Part shown: positions 1 through 6,105 of the stretch, one piece after another
Position numbering within the stretch: the stretch's first letter is position 1
Layout: every line of letters starts with the position of its first letter
Translations under genes and position numbers: made by a program
Assembly (NCBI GenBank): GCA_025938035.1
Contig: JAICQE010000188.1
Coordinates: 1-7,701, forward strand
Source of the DNA: Vicinamibacteria bacterium
GTDB lineage: Bacteria > Acidobacteriota > Vicinamibacteria > Vicinamibacterales > UBA2999
Direction: 5' to 3'
DNA length: 7,701 nucleotides
The notes under the pieces: generated by a model
The model's database searches: none
Told to the model about the DNA's origin: nothing
What the model saw: the letters and a program-made list of their open reading frames with translations, nothing else

Positions 1-1
1 C

Positions 2-745
2 GGGTGGAAGTTCGTCTTCCTGCCGGGACTGGTCGCGCCGGCGGAAGTTCCGGTCGAGATGAACTCGTTCAAGTCGCAGCAGCACCGCTGGGCCAAAGGG
101 TCCATTCAGACCTGCCGCAAGCTGCTGCCGAGTATCCTGCGCTCGAACCTGCCGGTGGCCGTGAAGGCGGAGGCCTTCTTCCACCTCACGGCGAACTTCA
201 ACTATCCGTTGATGTGCGTGCTGTCGATCCTGCTCGGCCCGTCGATGGCGATCCGCTACAGGATGGGGCTGTACGAAATGCTCCTGATCGACGTGCCGCT
301 CTTCTTCGCGGCGACGGCGTCGGTCGCGAACTTCTACATGGTCTGCCAGCGTGAGCTGCACACGGACTGGGTGAGGCGGCTGAAGTACCTGCCGTTCCTC
401 ATGTCGGTGGGCATCGGCCTGATGGTCAACAACACGCGCGCCGTCTTCGAGGCGCTCTTCAACCAGCAGAGCGAGTTCGCGCGCACGCCGAAGTATCGGA
501 TCGAAGGTCAGACCGACGAATGGATCGGCAAGAAATACCGCCAGAGCTTCATTGTCCAGCCGATGATCGAGCTCGGGCTCGGCCTGTACTTCACCGCCAC
601 CATCTTCTACGCCCTGGCCAACGGCATCTACGGAACGATTCCGTTCCTCGTGCTGTTCCAGGTCGGCTTCCTCTACATGGGCCTGCTGTCCATCATCCAG
701 CAGTTCGCCGATGAGAGCGTCGTTCTCAAGCCTGTAACCGACTAA
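2..745 (+). CDS. Family 2 glycosyltransferase, cellulose-synthase-like, membrane-bound (C-terminal part, 5' truncated)
   Basis: The reading frame is open from position 2, so the start lies upstream; 247 C-terminal residues are present. The fragment begins near the end of the GT-A catalytic domain. It shows the acceptor/product-binding QxxRW motif of processive family 2 enzymes (QQHRW, residues 26-30), preceded by a PAEVPVEMNSFKSQ stretch typical of cellulose-synthase-like enzymes. About five hydrophobic segments follow (roughly residues 58-80, 91-115, 127-146, 187-206 and 211-234). A cytosolic loop carries SEFARTPKYRIEG (157-169), a motif I associate with bacterial relatives of plant CslA/CslC. 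The enzyme would sit in the inner membrane, use a nucleotide sugar, and build or extend a polysaccharide or glycolipid. The sugar cannot be read from this part, because the DxD and nucleotide-binding region is outside the window. Its stop overlaps the stop of the convergent lipoprotein gene. Family assignment is firm; product specificity is unknown. Confidence 0.9.
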   Translation, partial: GWKFVFLPGLVAPAEVPVEMNSFKSQQHRWAKGSIQTCRKLLPSILRSNLPVAVKAEAFFHLTANFNYPLMCVLSILLGPSMAIRYRMGLYEMLLIDVPLFFAATASVANFYMVCQRELHTDWVRRLKYLPFLMSVGIGLMVNNTRAVFEALFNQQSEFARTPKYRIEGQTDEWIGKKYRQSFIVQPMIELGLGLYFTATIFYALANGIYGTIPFLVLFQVGFLYMGLLSIIQQFADESVVLKPVTD

Positions 746-1758
746 ACGCCGCAGGCGATCACTTCGGTCTGGCTGCTGCGTGCCAGTGGCCCGGCCGTGT
801 CTCGATCGTTGTCAGGCCACCGTGTGCCGGTACGGCGCTGGGCGATCAACTTCATCGCCAGCGCCTCGCGCGGCGAAAAACTCGCGGGACGGCCGCTCGT
901 GCAATACATCACATCGCTGGAGCTCAGCGAGTGACGAAGGCCAAACGTATGGCCAAGCTCGTGCAGCACGAGAGCGACTGACCGCGCCGCCTCGACGCTG
1001 CAATAGATCAAGCGGCCACCGACGATGCTTCCGTTGGCCATGTTCAGGACGGTTGCCGCGCGGAGCGGCTCGGGACCGGCGGTGCAGGTGGCGGCGCTGG
1101 CATCGATACCGGCTGTGAACGACACTCCCTGACCGGTGGTTGTCGTGAACTGATATTGGTGAAGCCCTCCGAGGGCTGCGTTCATCCGGTTGATCGCCTG
1201 CCTGTGGGCGTTCTCCGCTGCCGCATCCTGAAGCGTCGAGTCGAACGACACGTTGACAGTAGTGGTGGAGGACGGCATTTTCCTGAGCGGCGCTGTCCCC
1301 GTATTCACGGCGGGACAGGCTGCCGCCGAGTAGACGAGCGCCGATGAGAAGACTTCATCGAGCCCGGTCGGACTCGACGTGGGCCACAGCGACGTCGTTG
1401 TCTCATCCCGTCTCAGAATCGTGGACCGCACGAGAAACCCGGGAGCCGTCACCTCGAGCAGCGGTGTCGGGGACAGGAGAACCGCTCGATCGATCCTGAA
1501 TTGCCCGGCGATGTCCGTGGCGTAGGCAGTGCTGAACATGCCGGCCGGCGAGAGGGCCGACAGAGCCACGGTGGCGCCCGCGACCGGCTGACTGGTCTCA
1601 CCCGATCGCAGCGCGAACACCGTGCCTGCCGCCATCGAATTGGGATCCGGCGGATCCGCACTCGGGGCGGCCGGCGAGCCAGGCTCGGATCCACCGCACC
1701 CGAACGCGAGCGTCGATGCGATCAGGCAGCAGGTGAACCGAAAACGGCTATTTCCCAC
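742..1758 (-). CDS. Predicted lipoprotein zinc metallopeptidase (matrixin-like) with N-terminal carboxypeptidase-regulatory-like domain
   Basis: A 338-residue protein with a GTG start. Residues 1-20 form a signal peptide with a hydrophobic core and the lipobox-like LAFGC, making Cys21 the probable lipidated residue. A Gly/Ser/Pro linker follows. Residues about 43-115 resemble a carboxypeptidase regulatory-like beta-sandwich (PVAGATVAL, then DIAGQFRI, then LEVTAPGF). The C-terminal half carries the metzincin zinc site HELGHTFGLRH: His266, Glu267, His270 and His276. Met284 in DVMY, 8 residues after the third His, matches the Met-turn spacing of M10 matrixins. It is probably an outer-membrane-anchored or periplasmic protease; the substrate is unknown. 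The start overlaps the end of the upstream gene by 11 bp, which suggests translational coupling. Only a weak GGGGA sits 10 nt before the GTG. An autoinhibitory cysteine-switch propeptide is not evident. Peptidase fold is likely; activity is inferred from the motif only. Confidence 0.85.
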   Translation of the reverse strand: MGNSRFRFTCCLIASTLAFGCGGSEPGSPAAPSADPPDPNSMAAGTVFALRSGETSQPVAGATVALSALSPAGMFSTAYATDIAGQFRIDRAVLLSPTPLLEVTAPGFLVRSTILRRDETTTSLWPTSSPTGLDEVFSSALVYSAAACPAVNTGTAPLRKMPSSTTTVNVSFDSTLQDAAAENAHRQAINRMNAALGGLHQYQFTTTTGQGVSFTAGIDASAATCTAGPEPLRAATVLNMANGSIVGGRLIYCSVEAARSVALVLHELGHTFGLRHSLSSSDVMYCTSGRPASFSPREALAMKLIAQRRTGTRWPDNDRDTAGPLARSSQTEVIACGV

Positions 1759-2758
1759 TCAGGAATGGTCCCCACGTCGAGTTGAAGTGATACGGCACGC
1801 TGGTGCCGATCATCTCGACGCGCCGGATCAACCCGTTTTCGATCCGGAATGCCTCCGTCACATGGATGCTGGACGCGCGCCCCGCGAAGCCGCTCATGTT
1901 CGCCACTTCGCCGGTCGTAGCCAGCTTGATCTCGGTGACGGTCCCGTCCATGTCGAACACGCAGTTTGCCCAGACGACGCCGCGCTCCTCGTCGACGAGC
2001 GGGAAGCGGCGATGGTGGACGTTGTTGACGATGGCGAGGTAGCCGCTCTCGAGCTGCGTCTTGCAGTCGCTGCCCATGTAGTTGAAGTTCGGTGTGGTCG
2101 GCTTGGAGCCCGGCACATTCGTCGTGTGTGAACCGTTCTCGAGCCGGTCACAGTCCTTGGTGAATGGATAGAAGCCCTTGCCGTCGTTTTTCTGCACGCC
2201 TTCAAAGTAGGCGTTGGCGATGGCAATCAACTGCGTGCGCGACGCACGCTGCGCTGGAGGGATCGGCTGGAGCCAGAGCGCCTCGGGCTGCGTCTCCTTG
2301 TCCATCGCGGCGATGTTGTTCGGTCCGCCGCCGCCGGCGCGGAAGAATGACTTCTCGATCTCGGTGATCCGGCCGAGCTGCACACGCAGGCGCACCGACA
2401 TCAGCAGCAGGCCGTTGCGCTCGCGCATCGTCCCCATCCAGCCGGCCTGTCCCGCGACAGGGTCCGCGAAGTAGTGGTTGTAGTTGCCGCGGCCGGTGAC
2501 GGTCTTCCAGAAGCCGTCGCCGACCGCCATCACCTGTTCCTGCTCGGTGTATTTCACGTCGGCGGAGAGCGGGAGCCGCTTCGGGTCTTTGGCGACGAGG
2601 GCGTCCAGATACTGGTTGACGAGCCCCTCGAGGCAGGCCCGGTTGCAGTCAACCGGAATGGGACCAACGGGCAATTTCGCCTGAGCGGTCAGTTCGGGCG
2701 CGAACACAGAACCGGAAAGGATCAGGAGGGCAGCCGCAGCAAGGCGTCCAAGTCGCAT
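1748..2758 (-). CDS. Secreted protein of unknown function with two NTF2/SnoaL-like halves (possibly DUF8021-related)
   Basis: A 336-residue protein. I start it at the ATG at 2758 because GAGGAG (2770-2765) lies 6 nt upstream; an in-frame TTG two codons earlier directly abuts that site and is less likely. Residues 1-27 form a signal peptide (MRLGRLAAAALLILSGSVFA, cleavage after TAQA). Two similar halves follow, about 38-140 and 172-332. Each opens with an amphipathic helix (LVNQYLDALVAKDP; IANAYFEGVQKND) and contains strands like those of the NTF2/SnoaL cone fold. Five cysteines (38, 42, 203, 232, 266) could form disulfides after export. A Gly-rich linker (GGGG) sits between the halves. I recall similar bacterial and fungal proteins as DUF8021, but this is from memory. 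No catalytic motif is obvious. It is the first gene of a probable two-gene operon with the lipoprotein peptidase, so both products act outside the cytoplasm. Confidence 0.8.
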   Translation of the reverse strand: MRLGRLAAAALLILSGSVFAPELTAQAKLPVGPIPVDCNRACLEGLVNQYLDALVAKDPKRLPLSADVKYTEQEQVMAVGDGFWKTVTGRGNYNHYFADPVAGQAGWMGTMRERNGLLLMSVRLRVQLGRITEIEKSFFRAGGGGPNNIAAMDKETQPEALWLQPIPPAQRASRTQLIAIANAYFEGVQKNDGKGFYPFTKDCDRLENGSHTTNVPGSKPTTPNFNYMGSDCKTQLESGYLAIVNNVHHRRFPLVDEERGVVWANCVFDMDGTVTEIKLATTGEVANMSGFAGRASSIHVTEAFRIENGLIRRVEMIGTSVPYHFNSTWGPFLSGK

Positions 2759-2764
2759 GTTCAA

Positions 2765-2770
2765 CTCCTC
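2765..2770 (-). promoter_or_regulatory. Shine-Dalgarno site that fixes the start of the secreted NTF2-like gene
   Basis: GAGGAG on the minus strand ends 6 nt before the ATG at 2758. The in-frame TTG at 2764 directly abuts it, which is too close, so the ATG is the better start. Confidence 0.75.
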
Positions 2771-2779
2771 AGGCGCCGG

Positions 2780-2785
2780 ATTATA
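2780..2785 (-). promoter_or_regulatory. Candidate -10 box of the secreted-protein/lipoprotein operon
   Basis: On the minus strand the bases read TATAAT, a perfect -10 consensus and conspicuous in such GC-rich DNA. It lies 22 nt upstream of the ATG at 2758. A transcript starting about 7 nt after it would just include the GAGGAG ribosome site. No recognisable -35 hexamer is present at 16-18 nt, where the sequence runs into the divergent citrate synthase start, nor is there an extended TGn. The call is therefore tentative. Confidence 0.4.
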
Positions 2786-2793
2786 GGTGGATT

Positions 2794-2797
2794 AGGA
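2794..2797 (+). promoter_or_regulatory. Shine-Dalgarno site of citrate synthase
   Basis: AGGA is placed 7 nt before the ATG at 2805. It lies in the short divergent gap and supports this start for citrate synthase. Confidence 0.6.
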
Positions 2798-2804
2798 TCC
2801 ATTC

Positions 2805-3947
2805 ATGGCAACGACCACGGAAAAACCCAAAGGCGGCCTCGAAGACGTGGTCGCGACGGCATCGGCGCTCTGTTATCTCGACGGTGAAAAGGGCGTGCTC
2901 GCCTACTGCGGGTACGACATTCACGACCTCGCGAACGGCGCGACCTTCGAGGAAGTCTGTTACCTGCTGTGGCACCGGCGCCTGCCAACGCGGGCGGAGC
3001 TGGGCGATCTGCAGTCGCAGCTGGCTGCGGCGCGGCCGATTCCCGAGCCGATCGTCCGCCTGATGCGGTCGCTGCCGCCGGTGGACGGCATGGACGCGCT
3101 GCGCACGATCACGTCGGCGCTCGCGCACTACGACGCCGAGGTCGACGACGCGTCGCCGGCGGCGCAGTACCGCAAGGCCGTGCGCCTGACGGCGCAGACC
3201 GGCACAGTGGTCGCCGCATGGGGCCGGCTGAAGGCCGGCGGCGCTCCGATCGCTCCCGATCCGGTGCTCGGCCACGCCGCCAACTTTCTGTACATGCTCA
3301 CCGGCGAGCGTCCGAACGCGCTCGCGACCAGGGCGTTCGACGTCGCGCTGACCCTGCACGCCGATCACGAGCTGAACGCGTCCACGTTCGCCGGGCGCGT
3401 GGCCGCGGCAACGCTCACCGACATCTATTCGGCGGTCGTTGCCGCCATCGGCGCGCTCAAGGGGCCGCTCCACGGCGGCGCGAATGCCGACGTCATGCGG
3501 ATGCTCCTCGACCTCGGCGAGACAGCGAGCGGCGAGCGGGTGGACGAGTTCGTCCGCGGCAAATTCGCCCGTAAGGAGAAGATCGCCGGCTTCGGACACC
3601 GTGTCTACAAGACAGAGGATCCGAGAGCGACCCATCTGCGCCAGATGTCGCGCGATCTCGGCAGGCGCGCCGGCAGCACGGCATGGTTCGACATGTCGCA
3701 GCGCATGGAAGCGCTGGTCAAGTCCGAGAAGAAGCTGAACCCGAACGTCGACTTCTACTCGGCGTCGATGTACTACACGCTCGGCATTCCAATCGATCTC
3801 TACACGCCGATCTTTGCCGTCAGCCGCATGTCGGGCTGGACCGCGCACATCCTGGAGCAGTATGCCAACAACCGGCTGATCCGTCCGCGCGCGGACTACG
3901 TCGGCCCGGCGTATCCGCAGCGATTCGTGCCGCTCGAGCAGCGGTGA
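2805..3947 (+). CDS. gltA: Citrate synthase
   Basis: A 380-residue enzyme that condenses acetyl-CoA with oxaloacetate to citrate in the cytoplasm, the entry step of the TCA cycle. Length and layout match the short citrate synthases of Bacillus and archaea rather than the longer NADH-regulated E. coli form. The active site is complete: His188 (HADHELNAST), His223 (GPLHGGAN), His265 in the family signature GFGHRVYKTEDPR (262-274), and Asp316 (NPNVDFYSAS). Arg274, Arg341 (SRMSGW) and probably Arg361 would bind oxaloacetate and citrate. The N-terminal YLDGEKGVLAYCGYDI (24-39) is the usual opening of this family. AGGA (2794-2797) lies 7 nt before the ATG. The gene is divergent from the secreted-protein operon and is followed after 7 bp by a Yip1-like gene. 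A 2-methylcitrate synthase is the main alternative, since sequence alone separates the two poorly; no prp genes are nearby, so citrate synthase is preferred. Confidence 0.93.
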   Translation: MATTTEKPKGGLEDVVATASALCYLDGEKGVLAYCGYDIHDLANGATFEEVCYLLWHRRLPTRAELGDLQSQLAAARPIPEPIVRLMRSLPPVDGMDALRTITSALAHYDAEVDDASPAAQYRKAVRLTAQTGTVVAAWGRLKAGGAPIAPDPVLGHAANFLYMLTGERPNALATRAFDVALTLHADHELNASTFAGRVAAATLTDIYSAVVAAIGALKGPLHGGANADVMRMLLDLGETASGERVDEFVRGKFARKEKIAGFGHRVYKTEDPRATHLRQMSRDLGRRAGSTAWFDMSQRMEALVKSEKKLNPNVDFYSASMYYTLGIPIDLYTPIFAVSRMSGWTAHILEQYANNRLIRPRADYVGPAYPQRFVPLEQR

Positions 3948-3954
3948 ATCCGCG

Positions 3955-4488
3955 ATGAGTACGTTCGCACGGCGCGTGTTCGGGGCGGCCGTACTGGACC
4001 GCCGCATCTACGAGGAGGTGGAAGCGGATGTCCGATCCAACGGCCAGGCGGTTGCGGTCGTCGTGCTGGCCAGCGTCTCGGGCGGCATCGGCGTGCTCGG
4101 CCTCGGGGCGCAGACCCCTCAGTCTCTCGCCCTGGGAATCGTCGGGTCTCTGATCGGCTGGCTCGCCTGGGCCGCGCTGACGTATCTGATCGGCACACAC
4201 CTCCTGCCGGAACCTCAAACGAGAGCCGATGTCGGAGAGTTGCTGAGGACGATCGCGTTTGCCTCCGCCCCTGGGCTCCTACGCGTCCTGGCAGTGATCC
4301 CGGTTCTCGGCCTGACAATCTATGCGATCGCGTCTGTGTGGATGCTGCTGGCGATGATCGTCGCGGTGCGCCAGGCCCTCGATTACCGGAGCACCAACCG
4401 GGCGGTCGTGGTGTGCGTCGTCGGGTGGGCTCTTTCACTGGTTCTTGCAGCCATCATCGGGAATATCTTCGCGCCGACCGTGTTCTGA
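3955..4488 (+). CDS. Yip1-family integral membrane protein
   Basis: A 177-residue hydrophobic protein. The N-terminal segment (1-30) is soluble and charged: MSTFARRVFGAAVLDRRIYEE. About five membrane segments follow, near residues 32-52, 57-80, 100-118, 119-139 and 148-172. A polar loop with RQALDYRSTNRA (139-150) lies between the last two; this motif and the helix arrangement are typical of bacterial Yip1-domain proteins (relatives of eukaryotic Yip1/YIPF). Their function in bacteria is not established. The gene starts 7 bp after citrate synthase on the same strand, with no good Shine-Dalgarno, so it is probably co-transcribed and translated by re-initiation. Physical linkage to citrate synthase does not by itself imply a metabolic role. 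An alternative is a generic membrane protein of unknown family, but the length and motif favour Yip1. Confidence 0.8.
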   Translation: MSTFARRVFGAAVLDRRIYEEVEADVRSNGQAVAVVVLASVSGGIGVLGLGAQTPQSLALGIVGSLIGWLAWAALTYLIGTHLLPEPQTRADVGELLRTIAFASAPGLLRVLAVIPVLGLTIYAIASVWMLLAMIVAVRQALDYRSTNRAVVVCVVGWALSLVLAAIIGNIFAPTVF

Positions 4489-4490
4489 CG

Positions 4491-4504
4491 ACGCTAGACG
4501 CTAG
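4491..4504. repeat. Short tandem repeat (7 bp x 2)
   Basis: ACGCTAG is repeated twice head to tail, just after the stop of the Yip1-like gene. It is a small direct duplication with no evident function. Confidence 0.6.
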
Positions 4505-4517
4505 ATTGCACACGGAT

Positions 4518-4541
4518 GCGGACGATGTTACCGTCGTCCGC
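4518..4541 (+). terminator. Strong hairpin after the citrate synthase-Yip1 unit (terminator-like, no U-tract)
   Basis: The arms GCGGACGATG and CGTCGTCCGC form a 10-bp stem (one G-U wobble in RNA) around a TTAC loop, 29 bp after the Yip1 stop codon and 77 bp before the next start. Position fits a terminator or 3'-end stabiliser. It is followed by GC-rich rather than T-rich sequence, so it is not a classical intrinsic terminator. It could instead be a leader structure of the coiled-coil gene. The rest of the 130-bp gap shows no convincing promoter. Confidence 0.45.
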
Positions 4542-4606
4542 GCAGCCGGCATGGCCCTCGCAATCCGACCGTGGACGCCCGGTTCAATGGGAACGCGTGC
4601 GATCGC

Positions 4607-4612
4607 GGAGGA
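4607..4612 (+). promoter_or_regulatory. Shine-Dalgarno site that fixes the GTG start of the coiled-coil gene
   Basis: GGAGGA lies 6 nt before the GTG at 4619. An earlier in-frame GTG at 4571 has no such site and would add 16 residues unlike the coiled coil (NGNACDRGG). The GTG at 4619 is therefore chosen. Confidence 0.8.
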
Positions 4613-4618
4613 TCGGCC

Positions 4619-5206
4619 GTGCAGCCTCGATCTCTGGAACAAAGAGTGACAACGCTAGAGCAGCAGATGGATCAATTAAGAGATCTGCCGGAACGTGTCG
4701 GCGCGCTGGAGTCGCAGATTCTGCAACTCCGGACCGAGATGAGGGATGGATTTTCTGCAATCCGTTCTGACTTCAGCGCCGAACTTCACGGCGTCGCAGC
4801 CGGATTGCGGACCGAGCTGCGGACCGAGCTGCACGAAGTGCGGGATTCACTCAGAAGCGAGCTGCACGAGGTGCATGATTCGCTCAGGAGCGAGATGCGC
4901 GATCTTCGGGAAGATATCCGTATCGGCGTCGAAGAGAGCCAGAACCTCGCCAAAGGGCTGCACGCGGAGGCGATGGACGCCGTCACGCGTCTGCGTGCGG
5001 AGACGATGGGCGCCGTCACGCATCTGCGCGCGGAGACGATGGGCGCCGTCACGCATCTGCGCGCGGAGACAATGGGCGCCGTCACGCGTCTGCGCGCGGA
5101 GACGATGGAGGCGATTTCGAATCTGGATGCTGTCGTTCGGCGCGACGTCATTTCACGCCTTGATCGGCTGCTCGAGTCCCGGCGGCCGGCCGCCGGCGGG
5201 GAATGA
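4619..5206 (+). CDS. Coiled-coil protein of unknown function with 11-residue (hendecad) repeats
   Basis: A 195-residue, highly charged protein with a GTG start, no signal peptide and no membrane segment, so probably cytoplasmic. Residues 5-45 (LEQRVTTLEQQMDQL, then LPERVGALESQILQLRTEM) look like the conserved opening of small coiled-coil proteins I recall from Acidobacteriota. From residue 71 the chain follows an 11-residue period: LHEVRDSLRSE (71-81), LHEVHDSLRSE (82-92), MRDLREDIRIG (93-103), a 10-residue slip unit, then five units of the LRAETMGAVTH type up to about residue 168. The C-terminus (RRDVISRLDRLLESRRPAAGGE) is basic and then flexible. Hendecads favour a straight or slightly right-handed helical bundle, so a rod-like homo-oligomer is likely. 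No enzymatic motif is seen. The next gene (TIGR03435 family) starts 53 bp downstream on the same strand; co-transcription is possible. Function cannot be assigned. Confidence 0.8.
   Translation: MQPRSLEQRVTTLEQQMDQLRDLPERVGALESQILQLRTEMRDGFSAIRSDFSAELHGVAAGLRTELRTELHEVRDSLRSELHEVHDSLRSEMRDLREDIRIGVEESQNLAKGLHAEAMDAVTRLRAETMGAVTHLRAETMGAVTHLRAETMGAVTRLRAETMEAISNLDAVVRRDVISRLDRLLESRRPAAGGE
4807..4830 (+). repeat. 12-bp tandem duplication within the coiled-coil gene
   Basis: GCGGACCGAGCT occurs twice without a gap, encoding the repeated LRTE LRTE. It precedes the first 33-bp repeat pair and adds a 4-residue step to the helix. Confidence 0.8.
4831..4896 (+). repeat. 33-bp tandem repeat pair (first array) in the coiled-coil gene
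   Basis: Two 33-bp units (4831-4863 and 4864-4896) differ at only a few bases and encode LHEVRDSLRSE and LHEVHDSLRSE. A third, diverged unit of the same 11-residue length follows (MRDLREDIRIG). Confidence 0.8.
4964..5128 (+). repeat. 33-bp tandem repeat array, five units (second array) in the coiled-coil gene
   Basis: Units start at 4964, 4997, 5030, 5063 and 5096. The second and third are identical over all 33 bases, the fourth differs at two, the first at about four, and the fifth is diverged. Each encodes 11 residues of the type AETMGAVTHLR. The near-identity at the DNA level points to recent in-frame duplication. Confidence 0.9.
5179..5196. repeat. 18-bp perfect palindrome at the 3' end of the coiled-coil gene
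   Basis: CCGGCGGCCGGCCGCCGG is its own reverse complement. It lies in the last codons of the coiled-coil gene, 8 bp before the stop codon. In RNA it could fold into a 7-bp GC stem with a CCGG loop. No T-run follows, so it is at most a terminator-like structure; it may equally be a chance product of GC-rich Arg/Pro/Ala codons. Confidence 0.55.
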
Positions 5207-5259
5207 AACGATAGCTGCAACTTTCTCCTTCGTCGCGTGTTCTACGGTCGGAGGGCCTG

Positions 5260-6093
5260 ATGCGCACCTTGGCGACCGTTGTCTTTTCCGTGACGGCTGT
5301 GCTTTCCGCACAGTCTCCTGAGCCGCCCCCGATTTCCTACGTCGCCAGCGTCAAAGTGAACGCCTCAGGTTCGACCTCGTCCTTCACGCGCCGATTGCCC
5401 GGCGGCACCTTCCTCGCCAGCAACATGACGATCCACGACATGATCGCGTTTGCGCACGGGCTGCAGCGGTTCCAGGTGGAAGGCGCGCCGGACTGGACGC
5501 GCGAGGTGCGATTCGACATCACCATCAAGGCCGAAACGAACGTCGGGCCGGTGGCGATCGGGCCGACGCAGATCGGGCTGCAACTGGCGCGCGCCGTGCT
5601 CGCGGAGCGTTTTGCGTTCCGGGCAAATCGCGAGACACGCGAGCGTCCGGTGTTCGCGCTCGTCCGTGCACGACCGGACGGTGCGCTCGGGCCGCGTCTC
5701 AAACGGAGTGACACGGATTGCGCCGCGCTCGCCCGTGCCGCCGGTGAATCAGGCGCGCCGTGGCCGCCGCGATCCGCGGCGGGACGCATATTGTGCGGAC
5801 TGCAGATGCGGGGAGACACGCTGACCGCCGGCGGCTATCCGATGCCCGAGTTCCAGCGATATCTGACCGGTCAGACGCAGCGTGCCGTGATCGATCGAAC
5901 GGGACTGGCGGGTGGTTGGGACTTCGAGCTGACGTTCGCGCCGCCGGATCTTGCGCCCGACGCTGCAGCGGAGCGCAACATTCCATCGCTCTTCACGGCA
6001 CTTCAGGAGCAGCTCGGCCTCAAGCTCGACGCCACGCGCGGCCCGGCTGAAGTACTCGTTGTCGATCGCGTCGAGCGGCCTACGCCCGATTGA
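5260..6093 (+). CDS. Secreted TIGR03435-family protein (DUF3738)
   Basis: A 277-residue protein with a short signal peptide (MRTLATVVFSVTAVLSA, cleavage near residue 17). It shows the full series of family landmarks in order: YVASVK (27-32), PGGTFLASNMTIHDMIAFAHG (48-67 region), QVEGAPDW (72-79), RFDI (84-87), LAERF (114-118), RETRERPVFAL (124-134), two Cys (154, 179) that may pair, VIDRTGLAGGWDFEL (210-224), and the C-terminal SLFTALQEQLGLKL, ending in VVDRVERPT. This family is greatly expanded in soil Acidobacteriota; its function is unknown. Some members occur next to M56/BlaR-like peptidases, but none is visible here. GGAGGG lies 4 nt before the ATG, a slightly short spacing. The gene is intact and of usual length. 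It follows the coiled-coil gene by 53 bp and precedes lepA by 102 bp, which includes a probable separate lepA promoter. Confidence 0.9.
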   Translation: MRTLATVVFSVTAVLSAQSPEPPPISYVASVKVNASGSTSSFTRRLPGGTFLASNMTIHDMIAFAHGLQRFQVEGAPDWTREVRFDITIKAETNVGPVAIGPTQIGLQLARAVLAERFAFRANRETRERPVFALVRARPDGALGPRLKRSDTDCAALARAAGESGAPWPPRSAAGRILCGLQMRGDTLTAGGYPMPEFQRYLTGQTQRAVIDRTGLAGGWDFELTFAPPDLAPDAAAERNIPSLFTALQEQLGLKLDATRGPAEVLVVDRVERPTPD

Positions 6094-6105
6094 ACGGTTC
6101 GCGGA

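Noticed and set aside
2781..4007. 408-codon open frame on the minus strand across citrate synthase
   Set aside because: It lies antisense to a gene with a complete citrate synthase active site, its translation is Arg-rich and low in hydrophobic order, and such long antisense frames are common in GC-rich DNA.
4506..4534. Promoter with TTGCAC and TACCGT before the coiled-coil gene
   Set aside because: The -10 matches only 3 of 6 consensus bases and falls in the hairpin loop and arm, so it cannot be supported by sequence alone.
4571..4618. Upstream GTG start for the coiled-coil gene
   Set aside because: It has no ribosome site and would translate through the GGAGGA that precedes GTG 4619; the added residues do not continue the helix pattern.
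4964..5128. CRISPR array or minisatellite outside a gene
   Set aside because: The 33-bp units are contiguous with no spacers, and keep the reading frame inside a coding sequence with a good ribosome site.
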